This document shows positions 25,228 to 34,143 of a stretch of DNA of 64,000 nt, piece after piece. Numbering within the stretch: the first letter of the stretch is position 1; each line of letters begins with the position of its first letter. The stretch is from an uncultured Phocaeicola sp. Lineage in GTDB: Bacteria > Bacteroidota > Bacteroidia > Bacteroidales > Bacteroidaceae. The stretch covers positions 47,394-111,393 of the forward strand of contig CALUIZ010000007.1 in the NCBI GenBank assembly GCA_944320815.1, given 5' to 3'. The notes beneath the pieces are model-generated. The model was not told the DNA's origin and did no database searches. It was given only the letters and a program-made list of their open reading frames with translations. Position numbers and translations under genes: made by a program.

Positions 25228-26199
25228 ATGATGGAAAAGATTGACATGCCTTGGGAGGAGCGTCCGGAAGGATGCGGCGATGTGATGTGGCGTTATTCTA
25301 AAAATCCTGTTATCGGACGCTACGACATACCCTCTTCAAACAGTATTTTCAACAGTGCGGTAGTGCCTTTCGGCGACGGTTTTGCAGGGGTGTTCCGTTG
25401 TGACAACAAGGCGGTTCAGATGAATATATTTGCGGGATTCAGCAAAGACGGAATCCATTGGGACATCTGTCATGAGCCTATCCGTTTCAAACCGGGAAAT
25501 ACCGACATGATAGAGTCGGACTATAAGTACGACCCTCGTGTGACGTGGATTGAAGACCGCTACTGGATTACGTGGTGCAACGGTTATCACGGCCCTACGA
25601 TAGGTATCGGTTATACGTTTGATTTCAAGGAGTTTTATCAGTGTGAGAACGCATTCCTCCCGTTCAACCGGAACGGAGTGCTGTTCCCTCAGAAGATAAA
25701 CGGCAAGTATGCCATGCTCAGTCGTCCGAGCGACAACGGGCACACACCTTTCGGCGACATCTATATCAGTTACAGTCCGGACATGAAATATTGGGGGGAA
25801 CACCGTTGTGTGATGAAGGTAACCCCCTTTGAAGACAGCGCATGGCAGTGCACGAAAATCGGAGCGGGCTCTGTGCCTTTCCTGACCGGGGAGGGATGGC
25901 TGCTGTTCTATCATGGAGTGATCACTACCTGCAACGGCTTCCGCTATTCGATGGGGGCGGCCATACTGGACCGTGAGAATCCGGCGAAAGTGCTGTATCG
26001 CACCCGCGAATACCTTCTGGCGCCGGCCGTTTCTTATGAACTGCAGGGGGATGTGCCGAATGTGGTGTTCCCTTGTGCGGCTCTGCAGGATGGCACCCGT
26101 GTGGCCGTGTATTACGGGGCTGCGGATACGGTGGTAGGGATGGCATTCGGCTATATTTCAGAAATAATTGATTTTGTCAAGCGTACATCTGTCATTTAA
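25228..26199 (+). CDS. GH130 mannoside phosphorylase (probable beta-1,4-mannosyl-GlcNAc phosphorylase)
   Basis: The 323-residue protein has no signal peptide and is cytoplasmic. It has the five-bladed propeller pattern of GH130: [31 protein letters not shown], the [14 protein letters not shown] motif with the likely proton donor Asp102, and [19 protein letters not shown] followed by YSMGAAILD. Enzymes of this subgroup split beta-1,4-mannosyl-N-acetylglucosamine with phosphate to mannose-1-phosphate and GlcNAc. That disaccharide is the core left after GH92 trimming of N-glycans cut by an endo-glycosidase, which fits the neighbours. The start at 25228 or 25231 is uncertain by one codon. A beta-1,4-mannobiose phosphorylase is the main alternative. 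Confidence 0.88.
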   Translation: MMEKIDMPWEERPEGCGDVMWRYSKNPVIGRYDIPSSNSIFNSAVVPFGDGFAGVFRCDNKAVQMNIFAGFSKDGIHWDICHEPIRFKPGNTDMIESDYKYDPRVTWIEDRYWITWCNGYHGPTIGIGYTFDFKEFYQCENAFLPFNRNGVLFPQKINGKYAMLSRPSDNGHTPFGDIYISYSPDMKYWGEHRCVMKVTPFEDSAWQCTKIGAGSVPFLTGEGWLLFYHGVITTCNGFRYSMGAAILDRENPAKVLYRTREYLLAPAVSYELQGDVPNVVFPCAALQDGTRVAVYYGAADTVVGMAFGYISEIIDFVKRTSVI

Positions 26200-26245
26200 G
26201 AAAAATATTTATATCTTTACGCTCTGGGATATAAGCGGGAAAAGT

Positions 26246-26287
26246 GGGTGTGTCAAAATGAGGGCTGCTCCTTGTTTTGATACGCCC
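26246..26287 (+). terminator. Hairpin between the GH130 and fourth GH92 genes (terminator or attenuator)
   Basis: Arms 26246-26258 and 26275-26287 pair over 13 bp with two G-U pairs around a 16-base loop, and TCTCTTTCC follows. A TATCTTTA at 26212-26219, one base off the -7 consensus, lies just upstream, so it could end the first transcript or sit in the leader of the next. Confidence 0.4.
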
Positions 26288-26330
26288 TCTCTTTCCGGAC
26301 AATTTTTTATTTGTTAATCTATCTGTATTT

Positions 26331-28574
26331 ATGTGTATGAAACGACGATTGTTGGCCTGCGCGGCGAGTCTTCTTGCGCTTTTCTCTTTGTCGGCACAGG
26401 AGCTTGCCGACTATGTGAATCCGTTTGTCGGAACGACCAATTTCGGTACCTGTAATCCGGGAGCCATTTGTCCCAATGGGATGATGTCGGTGGTCCCTTT
26501 CAATGTGATGGGTTCCGATGAGAACAAATATGATAAGGATGCCCGCTGGTGGTCAACTCCCTACGACAACAGGAACAGTTTCTTTACGGGATTCTCGCAT
26601 GTGAATCTGAGCGGGGTGGGGTGTCCGGAACTGGGTTCTCTTCTTCTGATGCCGACCACAGGGGATTTGGATGTGGATTATCGTCATTACGGCAGTAAGT
26701 ACGAGAAAGAAAATGCTTCCCCTGGCTATTATACGATTTCATTGACCAAATATGATGTGCTGGCTGAAGCTACGGCCACTCCCCGTACGGGGCTTGTCCG
26801 CTTTACTTTCCCGGAGGGCAAGAGCAATGTCCTTTTGAATCTGGGAGAAGGGCTGACCAATGAGACGGGAGCTTATATGCGGAAAGTGAACGATTGTGAG
26901 GTGGAGGGCATGAAGGTGCTGGGCACTTTCTGCTATAATCCCCAGGCGGTCTTTCCTATCTATTTTGTGATGCGGGTCAGCAAGGCTCCGCAGGCTTCCG
27001 GCTATTGGAAGAAACAGCGTCCCATGACAGGTGTGGAGGCGGAATGGGATAAAGACCAGGGAAAGTATAAGCTCTATACGAAATATGCCAAGGACATTGC
27101 CGGTGATGACATCGGCGCATGGTTCACTTTTGATACGGAAAAAGGCGAACAGATTGAAGTGGCGATGGGTGTGTCGTTCGTGAGCATCGAAAATGCCCGT
27201 GAGAATCTGGAGAAGGAACAGTCCGGACGGCATTTTGCGGCCATACATCAGGAAGCGCGCCAACGCTGGAACGATGATTTGGGACGTATTCAGGTGGAAG
27301 GAGGCACGACGGAACAGAAGACGGTGTTCTATACGGGACTGTACCATGCGCTTATTCATCCGAACCTGCTGCAGGATGTGAACGGGCAGTATCCGCAGAT
27401 GGAAGGGAACGAAATCCTTACCGCGAAAGGAAACCGTTACACCGTGTTCTCACTTTGGGATACTTACCGCAACCTTCATCAGCTGATGACGCTGGTTTAT
27501 CCTGAGCGGCAGATGGATATGGTGCGGAGCATGATAGACATGTATCGTGAGCATGGCTGGCTGCCGAAATGGGAACTTTACGGGCGTGAGACTCTGACTA
27601 TGGAGGGCGACCCGAGCATTCCGGTCATAGTGGATACGTGGATGAAGGGGTTGCGCGATTTTGATATGGATGTGGCTTATGAGGCCATGTACAAGTCGGC
27701 CACGACACCGGGGAAAGACAACCTTCTGCGTCCGGACAACGACGACTATATGAGCCGCGGTTATGTGCCTTTGCGTGAGCAGTATGATAATTCCGTGTCG
27801 CATGCGCTGGAATATTATATTGCAGACTATTCATTGGCCACTTTGGCCGAGTCGCTCGGAAAGAAAGAGGATGCCAAACTCTTTTATGACCGCTCGATGG
27901 GCTACAAGCATTATTATTCAAAAGAATATGGGACATTCCGTCCGATTCTTCCTGACGGGACCTTCTATTCTCCTTTTGACCCGAAACAGGGAGCGAATTT
28001 TGAGCCTGTACCGGGATTCCATGAAGGGAGTGCATGGAACTATACGTTTTACGTGCCGCATGATGTGAAGGGACTTGTCAAGCTGATGGGTGGCAAACGG
28101 AAATTTGTCGACAAGCTTCAGATGGTTTTCGATGAAGGACTGTATGATCCGGCCAATGAACCGGATATTGCCTATCCGTATCTTTTCAGCTATTTCAAGG
28201 GAGAGGAGTGGCGCACTCAGAAGCTGGTGAAAGAGCTGTTGGCCAAACATTTCACGACGAAACCTGACGGTATTCCGGGAAATGAAGATACGGGTACTAT
28301 GTCTTCATGGGCAATATTCAGCATGATGGGATTTTATCCCGACTGCCCGGGTGTGCCTGAATATACATTGACTTTGCCCACGTTCGACAAGGTGACCATC
28401 AAGTTGAATCCGAAATATTATGAAAAGGACAGGCTGGTCATTGAAGTGGCGAATCCGGAGGCGGAGGGTGATTATATCCGGAGCATCCGATTGGGTGGAA
28501 AAAAATGCGGTTACCGTATAAATCATAACGACTTGGTGAAGGCAGGAACGCTTCAGTTTGTGAAGAACGACTGA
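26331..28574 (+). CDS. GH92 exo-alpha-mannosidase (periplasmic), fourth
   Basis: The 747-residue protein has a normal signal peptide (likely cut near SLSA-QE), giving a soluble periplasmic enzyme. It belongs to a different GH92 branch from the other three: ADYVNPFVGTTNFGTCNPGAICPNGMMSVVPFN at the start, an insert with DKDARWWSTPYDNRNSFF, and GFSHVNLSGVGCPELGSLLL. The presumed acid is Glu565 in HEGSAWNY and GNEDTGTMSSWAIFSMMGFYP begins near 650. The loop reads ANEPDIAYPYLF where the others have AHGNEPSHH. The start may be 26331 or 26337 (MKRRLL). The TTG at 26277 is rejected. A strong terminator follows. Confidence 0.93.
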   Translation: MCMKRRLLACAASLLALFSLSAQELADYVNPFVGTTNFGTCNPGAICPNGMMSVVPFNVMGSDENKYDKDARWWSTPYDNRNSFFTGFSHVNLSGVGCPELGSLLLMPTTGDLDVDYRHYGSKYEKENASPGYYTISLTKYDVLAEATATPRTGLVRFTFPEGKSNVLLNLGEGLTNETGAYMRKVNDCEVEGMKVLGTFCYNPQAVFPIYFVMRVSKAPQASGYWKKQRPMTGVEAEWDKDQGKYKLYTKYAKDIAGDDIGAWFTFDTEKGEQIEVAMGVSFVSIENARENLEKEQSGRHFAAIHQEARQRWNDDLGRIQVEGGTTEQKTVFYTGLYHALIHPNLLQDVNGQYPQMEGNEILTAKGNRYTVFSLWDTYRNLHQLMTLVYPERQMDMVRSMIDMYREHGWLPKWELYGRETLTMEGDPSIPVIVDTWMKGLRDFDMDVAYEAMYKSATTPGKDNLLRPDNDDYMSRGYVPLREQYDNSVSHALEYYIADYSLATLAESLGKKEDAKLFYDRSMGYKHYYSKEYGTFRPILPDGTFYSPFDPKQGANFEPVPGFHEGSAWNYTFYVPHDVKGLVKLMGGKRKFVDKLQMVFDEGLYDPANEPDIAYPYLFSYFKGEEWRTQKLVKELLAKHFTTKPDGIPGNEDTGTMSSWAIFSMMGFYPDCPGVPEYTLTLPTFDKVTIKLNPKYYEKDRLVIEVANPEAEGDYIRSIRLGGKKCGYRINHNDLVKAGTLQFVKND

Positions 28575-28599
28575 CATTGTGGCTTCTTGACATACGGGG

Positions 28600-28642
28600 A
28601 AGGCTCAAAGAGTATAGATGGCAAGGCTCTTTGAGCCTTTCT
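28600..28642. terminator. Terminator closing the GH92 gene run
   Basis: A perfect 13-bp inverted repeat (28600-28612 with 28627-28639) around a 14-base loop is followed by TTTCTTG. It lies 26 bases after the GH92 stop codon. Confidence 0.8.
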
Positions 28643-29168
28643 TGTCATTGCTCGTATCGTTAGGGATGTCTTTTTGCATTTCAAAAATATCTGGAGACGA
28701 AAGATATATTAGTGAGATGCTAAAATCGTCCGGAAGACAGGTGCAGATTTTCCTTTCGGGCGGATTATGTCACTGTTTGCGGAATTATGTCTTGTGTCAT
28801 AGATAAAGCGTTTGTGCATGTAAGGTGTCGTATGAATGCTCGAATTAGTATAAGGAATATGTGTAGTTCTTCCAAGACATGATGCTTCTACAGAAAAGCA
28901 TTGCAGTGCTATGCAGAAAATAGTTTGTCTTCAGGTTAAAGATATGTATCTTTAGTCTGAAGACATGTTTCTTTAATTGGGGTTTATATCTCTCTATTCC
29001 GGATGGCAGTAGCGTTTGCATCCGGCCGGTTTCGTTTGTTTCAGTATCGGACTCATGCTTAAATGGGGTTTCCCGAATTCAGTGAATAGAAAATGGTATA
29101 AAATCGTGCGAAAAATATGTTCAATTTGTCCGGATGGTAAATTGATGCACCTTTTTCGTTTATTATAA
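28643..29168. other. Gene-free region between the mannosidase block and the M60/SusCD block
   Basis: About 525 bases without a credible gene on either strand. It is AT-rich toward the right end. The one clear structure is the 18-bp hairpin at 28926-28965, listed separately. It may contain a regulatory RNA or the remains of a lost gene; I cannot decide between them. Confidence 0.5.
28926..28965. repeat. 18-bp hairpin with 4-base loop
   Basis: Arms 28926-28943 and 28948-28965 pair along their full length with two adjacent G-U/U-G wobble pairs (on the + strand RNA) and a tight ATGT loop. TGTTTCTTTAATT follows. No gene end lies within 280 bases, so it is not an obvious terminator of a known gene. 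Confidence 0.6.
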
Positions 29169-29199
29169 TTGTGCTGTTTTCCGCTCGAAATTAATTTTG
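29169..29199 (+). promoter_or_regulatory. Promoter of the M60 peptidase / SusCD operon
   Basis: TAATTTTG at 29192-29199 is an exact -7 element with TTG at 29169-29171, 20 bases upstream. Transcription would begin near 29206, about 23 bases before the ATG. Confidence 0.6.
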
Positions 29200-29228
29200 T
29201 GACATCTAAACTTAAAAAATAATATTTT

Positions 29229-31214
29229 ATGAAAACAGAAACAAAACGAATGTGCCGGGGGGTATCCCGCATTTGTTGTTTGATTGCATTGCTGTTCTTC
29301 GCTGCCGGATGTGATGCAAAGAAGGAGACGGCAGATGTGGCGATTCCAGAAAGCTGGATTCTGGATTTGCCGGATGAGATAACCTTTAATGTGCAAGGTG
29401 GGGAACGTGAGGTCACTTTTGATGTGGCTGACGGAGTGGACTTGTCGCATATAGGGTGTATTATGGAGGAAGCCAATAGGAAATGGTGCGACGTGACGTT
29501 GGAGGGAAATACTATTGGTATAAAGGTTACCCCTTCTTCCTATTATCGTTCGGCTGTTCTCACATTGGTTTATGATGAAAATCACAAACAGACGCTGACG
29601 GTGAATCAGGATGCGGACTTTTCGGTTTATTTTCAGGATGAAACCTGTGCCGCGTTGAGGGATGACCTGACGGACGAAGAGATTGCTTCCATTCCGAGTG
29701 AGCAGATAAAGGAACTGGCATTGGCCATGAAAGCCGGAAATTACAGCTCGGAATACCGTGCGGCTGTCTATCGCCCGTACCAGACTCCTTCAATCATGGC
29801 TGAGGCTAACAAGACCGGGAAATACGGTCAGTGTGACAACCCGACAGGCATTTTTGTCGAGCAGGACGAGACCATGTATGTATGGGTGGGAAAACTGTAT
29901 GAAGGAGCTAACCTTCAGCTGATGATTCTGGGATTGGACAAAGGGTATAACAATCAGGCCAAGTTGTCGTTGGTGCAGGGCCTGAATAAGATTGCGGCTC
30001 CCATTGCAGGTGAAATTTATGTCCAGAATTGGGTTGCCGATAATATACCGTTGGTTCTTGATACGGAGGAGGTCAGACAGCAGGCTGCGGCCAAATCGGT
30101 TGCCATCCATTTCCTGTTCGGCAAGGTAAACGGTTATTTTGACATCCAGAAGCATTCGAAGGAAGACTGGGACCGCATTCTGGAACAGGCCATCAATTCG
30201 GGTTATCCTTATATGGACCTGCTGGGAAAACGTGCGCAGATTACTTGGGAAGCCAAGCAGTTCAAGGACAATAAAAACAGAGCAGGCCGGACGATTTCCG
30301 GAACGGACAAGACGGATGACGGGAATACTGACAAGGATGAAATCATGCAGATAATCGAACATTATGACAACCTTGTCTATTGGGAGCAGGAGTTTGCCGG
30401 TCTGGTCAAATACAACCGCATGTTCAATAACCGTCTGCATTTCTGTATAGACAATACGGCATCTTCGCCCAACGCGACGGATTATCGTACCGTTTATCCG
30501 GCTAAAATCACCAGCCCTTATAGTGGCGAAATGTTTTTTGACCCGGAAGCTTTCAAGTCACGTCTGTGGGGACCGGCTCATGAGGCAGGACACGTCAATC
30601 AAGTCAGACCGGGTGCCAAATGGGCGGGAATGACCGAGGTGACCAACAACATTTATTGTCTTTATGTGCAGGAAAAGGTAGGTGCTCCCTGCAAGCTGCA
30701 GGTGGACAAGATTAACCCGAAGGATGAGAGCGGAAAATCCCAGGGCAGTGAAATCATCTATGATGCCGCCACACATTTGATTGTGGACGGCGGACGTGCC
30801 CATTGTTTGCCGGGTATCAGCAGCATCACGCGTGAGACACAGTTGGTTCCGTTCTGGCAGCTTTATCTCTATATCGTGAAGGCACGCGGACAGGAGGACT
30901 TCTATAAAGACCTTTATGAATATTTCCGTGAGAATGAAAGTCCCAGTGAAAAAAGGCAGAATCCCGGACTGGATCAGTTGGATTTTGTGCGTCAGGCATG
31001 CCGTATTTCCAATCTGAATCTTATCGACTTTTTCACGAAATGGGGTTTCCTGCGTCCGTGTAACGCTACGTTGAACGATTACGGAAGCAAAGACTTTGTC
31101 GTTTCTCAGGCAGATGTCGATGCGTTGGTCAAGGAAATTGAAGAAGCCGGATACGATGAGCCAGCTCCGGATGTCTACAAGATTACCGACAATACCTGGG
31201 AAAATTACCGGTAA
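29229..31214 (+). CDS. M60-like metallopeptidase lipoprotein with BACON-like domain
   Basis: The 661-residue lipoprotein (lipobox FAAGC, Cys28) has an N-terminal beta-sandwich resembling BACON domains (about 40-130), which bind glycans or mucin. The M60-like (PF13402) peptidase domain follows, with zinc motif His451-Glu452-Ala-Gly-His455 and a downstream Glu470 that fits the HExxH(8-28)E gluzincin pattern. Characterised relatives such as B. thetaiotaomicron BT4244 cleave O-glycosylated mucin-type proteins. As first gene of the SusCD operon, it would free glycopeptides at the surface or in the periplasm. The zinc ligands are all present, so it should be active. Confidence 0.9.
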   Translation: MKTETKRMCRGVSRICCLIALLFFAAGCDAKKETADVAIPESWILDLPDEITFNVQGGEREVTFDVADGVDLSHIGCIMEEANRKWCDVTLEGNTIGIKVTPSSYYRSAVLTLVYDENHKQTLTVNQDADFSVYFQDETCAALRDDLTDEEIASIPSEQIKELALAMKAGNYSSEYRAAVYRPYQTPSIMAEANKTGKYGQCDNPTGIFVEQDETMYVWVGKLYEGANLQLMILGLDKGYNNQAKLSLVQGLNKIAAPIAGEIYVQNWVADNIPLVLDTEEVRQQAAAKSVAIHFLFGKVNGYFDIQKHSKEDWDRILEQAINSGYPYMDLLGKRAQITWEAKQFKDNKNRAGRTISGTDKTDDGNTDKDEIMQIIEHYDNLVYWEQEFAGLVKYNRMFNNRLHFCIDNTASSPNATDYRTVYPAKITSPYSGEMFFDPEAFKSRLWGPAHEAGHVNQVRPGAKWAGMTEVTNNIYCLYVQEKVGAPCKLQVDKINPKDESGKSQGSEIIYDAATHLIVDGGRAHCLPGISSITRETQLVPFWQLYLYIVKARGQEDFYKDLYEYFRENESPSEKRQNPGLDQLDFVRQACRISNLNLIDFFTKWGFLRPCNATLNDYGSKDFVVSQADVDALVKEIEEAGYDEPAPDVYKITDNTWENYR

Positions 31215-31262
31215 GGATTGATTTAACTTGAAAATGAAGAACACTTCTATATTTAGAATCGT

Positions 31263-34124
31263 ATGAGAAAGATGAAAAGAATAAATGCTCTTGGCAAAAG
31301 GAGTTGTCTGGCACTCTGCTTGCTGTGTGCCGCCCATTTTGTTGCGGCTCAAGAAAGCGGGGGCAGTGATGTCGGAATCGAAAAACTGAGTGAGACGGTA
31401 GGCGTATTGCAGGGGGCGCAAGACCCGGAACTGACGCTTCAGTCCATTTCTACGGTTTCTGGAAAGAAACTGGAACATCGTCCGGTGTTTATGATGGAGT
31501 CTACGCTGGACGGTGTGCTTCCCGGTCTGTATGTGGATATGAGCCAGGGATATGCGACGGAGCAGCGTTCGTTGTCGGTGCGCGGAACTACTCCGATTAT
31601 TCTGGTGGATGGCATTCCCCGTTCGGATGTGAATCTTCCTGCCAGCCAGATTGAGTCGGTTTCTGTCATCAAGGACGGACTGGGGCTGTCGATGATGGGA
31701 ATGTCGAGCGGGAACGGTGTGGTTTATATCAAGACGAAGCGAGGACAGTATTCCAACCTGAAGATTGACTTTACCGCTCAGTTGGCATTCAGCCGGCAGA
31801 TATTCCGCCCCGAGTTTCTGGACTCTTATAATTGGGCTTCCATGCTGAATGAGGCATTGGTGAACGACGGCAAGCAGCCGATGTACACGCAAAGCGACCT
31901 TGAACTGTATCGTACGGGGGCAAGCCCCTATACGCACCCCAACGTGGACTGGCAGGATGTGTTGCTGCGTAATACGGCACCCATTCAGCAATATAACCTG
32001 AACATGTCGGGCGGCGGAAAGACGGCCCGTTATTTTATCGACCTGAACGTGTACGACCAGGCCGGTTTCCTGAATCAGGACAACTCGCTGAACTCGTACC
32101 AGACACGCGAGAACTTCAAGAAATATTCTTTGCGTGTCAATACGGACATCTCCATTACGGACCATACCCTGCTGAAAGTCGGTCTGTTCGGCCAGATGTT
32201 CCGTGAGACTACTCCGGGAAAGGCGATGATGGGAAGCATCTACCGCGACATGTACAGCATTCCGAACAATGCGTTCCCCGTATTCAATCCGGACGGCACG
32301 CTGGGCGGTACTCCTGTCTATGACAGTGACAACCTGTATGGGCAGGCCATCCTTTCGGGATATAATCTTTATCCGAAGACGGACTTCAATCTGGATGTCA
32401 CTTTGGAACACCGTTTCCAGGGCAGGCTGAAAGGGCTGTATCTCAGCGGTACTTATTCTTACAACTCTTCTTACCGCGAGAATCTGGAGAGAAGCAAGAC
32501 TTTCGCCGTCTATTCATATTGGAAGGACCCAGCCAACCCTAATGCGGAAGAAGTCTATCAGCAGATGGCTTCCGCAGGAGCGCAGAAGAACGAAACGGGC
32601 TACAGCAGGCTGAATCGCATGCAGTATGCGGAATTTGCGTTGGGATATGATTTCCATATCGCGAACCATAATTTCAAGACCAAGGCACTGTATGCCTACA
32701 ACGACTATATGGTCAGTGCCCAGAACATTCCTTTGCGCAAGAACGCGGTCAGCTTCCGTGCGGAATACAACTACGACCGCCGTTACCTTGCCGAGTTCGC
32801 CATGTCGGGTATGAGCCTGAACACGCTGAAGCCGGGACATCAGTGGGGTGCTTTCCCCTCCGCCGGAATCGGGTGGAACCTGCATAAGGAGAAATGGTTC
32901 AATGTGCCGGCCATCAACGCCATGAAGCTTAGAACTACGTTCGGTCTGAACGGAAGTGACGGAACGGGCGCTTACTATAGAAGCGGAACGGGTACGTTGA
33001 GCAATTACTACTATAATTATCTGAAGTATTACGGTTATCCGAAAAACACGAATGCTTATTTCGGAAAGACTCCGGCAGGGAACGCGATACTTACGGAATC
33101 CAATATGCCGTATGTGGCGCAGTGGGAAAAGAGAACCCGGTGGAATGCGGGTGTAGACATGGAGCTGCTCAACCACAGCCTTTTCGTGACGGCAGAATAT
33201 TTCCACATCAAATATTCCGACCAATTGACCACTCCTTGGGGACAATATTATAACGGTCTCATCGGCATGACAGTGCCTTACCAGAACATCGGAAAGAGCA
33301 GACGCAGCGGACTGGAAGTGGATTTGACCTACAACAAGAAGTGGAACGACTTCTCGTTCACCGCAAGTGCCAATGCCACTCTCTACTGGACGAAGATGCT
33401 TGCCAACGGAGAATATGCATATCCGGAAGCCTACATGCAGCGTGTGGGCGAGCCGATCAGCCAAATCTTCGGTTATGTGTCGGACGGATTCTTCCAGAGC
33501 CAGGAGGAAATCGACGAGTATCTGGCCACTACCAAGATTCCGGACTACACTCCCCAGCCGGGTGATTTGAAATACCGTGACCTCAATGGCGACCACGTGC
33601 TGGATGGAAAAGATGTGACAGGTATCGGAACACGCGGGCCGCTGGTTGACTACGGCATTTTCCTGGGAGCTGAATGGAAAGGACTTGCCTTCTCGATGCA
33701 GTGGGCGGGCCGTGGCAACGTGCAGACCACTTCCAAGACAATGCCTTTCACTACCAATGCGCAGGGAAGCTACGGGCAGGCTCTGGCGGAACATCTCGAC
33801 TACTGGACACCCGAGAATACAGATGCCAGCTATCCTCGTCTGTCGATAGGCAATTCATATAACGAACGTACTTCAACATTCTGGCTGCAGAACGCAAGCT
33901 ACTTGCGCCTGAAGAATGTGGAGATTTCCTATACGTTGCCGCAGAAATGGACGAAACCTATCCATATCAGCGGATTGAAGTTCTTCGTGAACGGATACAA
34001 CCTGCTGACGATATGCGGCATCAAGGACCGTGACCCGGAATTGTTGAGCTTCATGAGCGGGAACAGTACCGGTATCGTTCCCAATACGAAGGCTTACAAT
34101 GTTGGCATTAACATTCAATTCTAA
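31263..34124 (+). CDS. SusC-like TonB-dependent outer membrane protein lacking the N-terminal extension
   Basis: The 953-residue protein has a signal peptide (cut near HFVAAQ), a plug domain (about 50-165) with LSVRGTTPIILVDGIPRSDVN and IESVSVIKDGLG, and a 22-strand-type barrel ending in NVGINIQF. Its plug is recognisably SusC-like, but the roughly 80-residue carboxypeptidase-regulatory-like domain (DGxxLxGATVxVxG) that normally precedes it is missing, as is a clear EVVVxG TonB-box-like segment. With SusD it should import oligosaccharides or glycopeptides across the outer membrane. Starts at 31263 and 31275 are both possible. It lies 48 bases after the M60 gene and 19 before its SusD. Confidence 0.9.
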   Translation: MRKMKRINALGKRSCLALCLLCAAHFVAAQESGGSDVGIEKLSETVGVLQGAQDPELTLQSISTVSGKKLEHRPVFMMESTLDGVLPGLYVDMSQGYATEQRSLSVRGTTPIILVDGIPRSDVNLPASQIESVSVIKDGLGLSMMGMSSGNGVVYIKTKRGQYSNLKIDFTAQLAFSRQIFRPEFLDSYNWASMLNEALVNDGKQPMYTQSDLELYRTGASPYTHPNVDWQDVLLRNTAPIQQYNLNMSGGGKTARYFIDLNVYDQAGFLNQDNSLNSYQTRENFKKYSLRVNTDISITDHTLLKVGLFGQMFRETTPGKAMMGSIYRDMYSIPNNAFPVFNPDGTLGGTPVYDSDNLYGQAILSGYNLYPKTDFNLDVTLEHRFQGRLKGLYLSGTYSYNSSYRENLERSKTFAVYSYWKDPANPNAEEVYQQMASAGAQKNETGYSRLNRMQYAEFALGYDFHIANHNFKTKALYAYNDYMVSAQNIPLRKNAVSFRAEYNYDRRYLAEFAMSGMSLNTLKPGHQWGAFPSAGIGWNLHKEKWFNVPAINAMKLRTTFGLNGSDGTGAYYRSGTGTLSNYYYNYLKYYGYPKNTNAYFGKTPAGNAILTESNMPYVAQWEKRTRWNAGVDMELLNHSLFVTAEYFHIKYSDQLTTPWGQYYNGLIGMTVPYQNIGKSRRSGLEVDLTYNKKWNDFSFTASANATLYWTKMLANGEYAYPEAYMQRVGEPISQIFGYVSDGFFQSQEEIDEYLATTKIPDYTPQPGDLKYRDLNGDHVLDGKDVTGIGTRGPLVDYGIFLGAEWKGLAFSMQWAGRGNVQTTSKTMPFTTNAQGSYGQALAEHLDYWTPENTDASYPRLSIGNSYNERTSTFWLQNASYLRLKNVEISYTLPQKWTKPIHISGLKFFVNGYNLLTICGIKDRDPELLSFMSGNSTGIVPNTKAYNVGINIQF

Positions 34125-34143
34125 CAAAACCGAATAGAAAAGT

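Noticed and set aside
28643..29168. tRNA or transposase remnant in the largest gene-free gap
   Set aside because: I found no cloverleaf with a T-loop GTTCGA-type core and no terminal inverted repeats or transposase motifs.
30558..32411. Antisense frame of 617 codons across the M60 and first SusC genes
   Set aside because: It spans the end of one real gene and the start of another, so it cannot follow a single coding unit; no recognisable domain.
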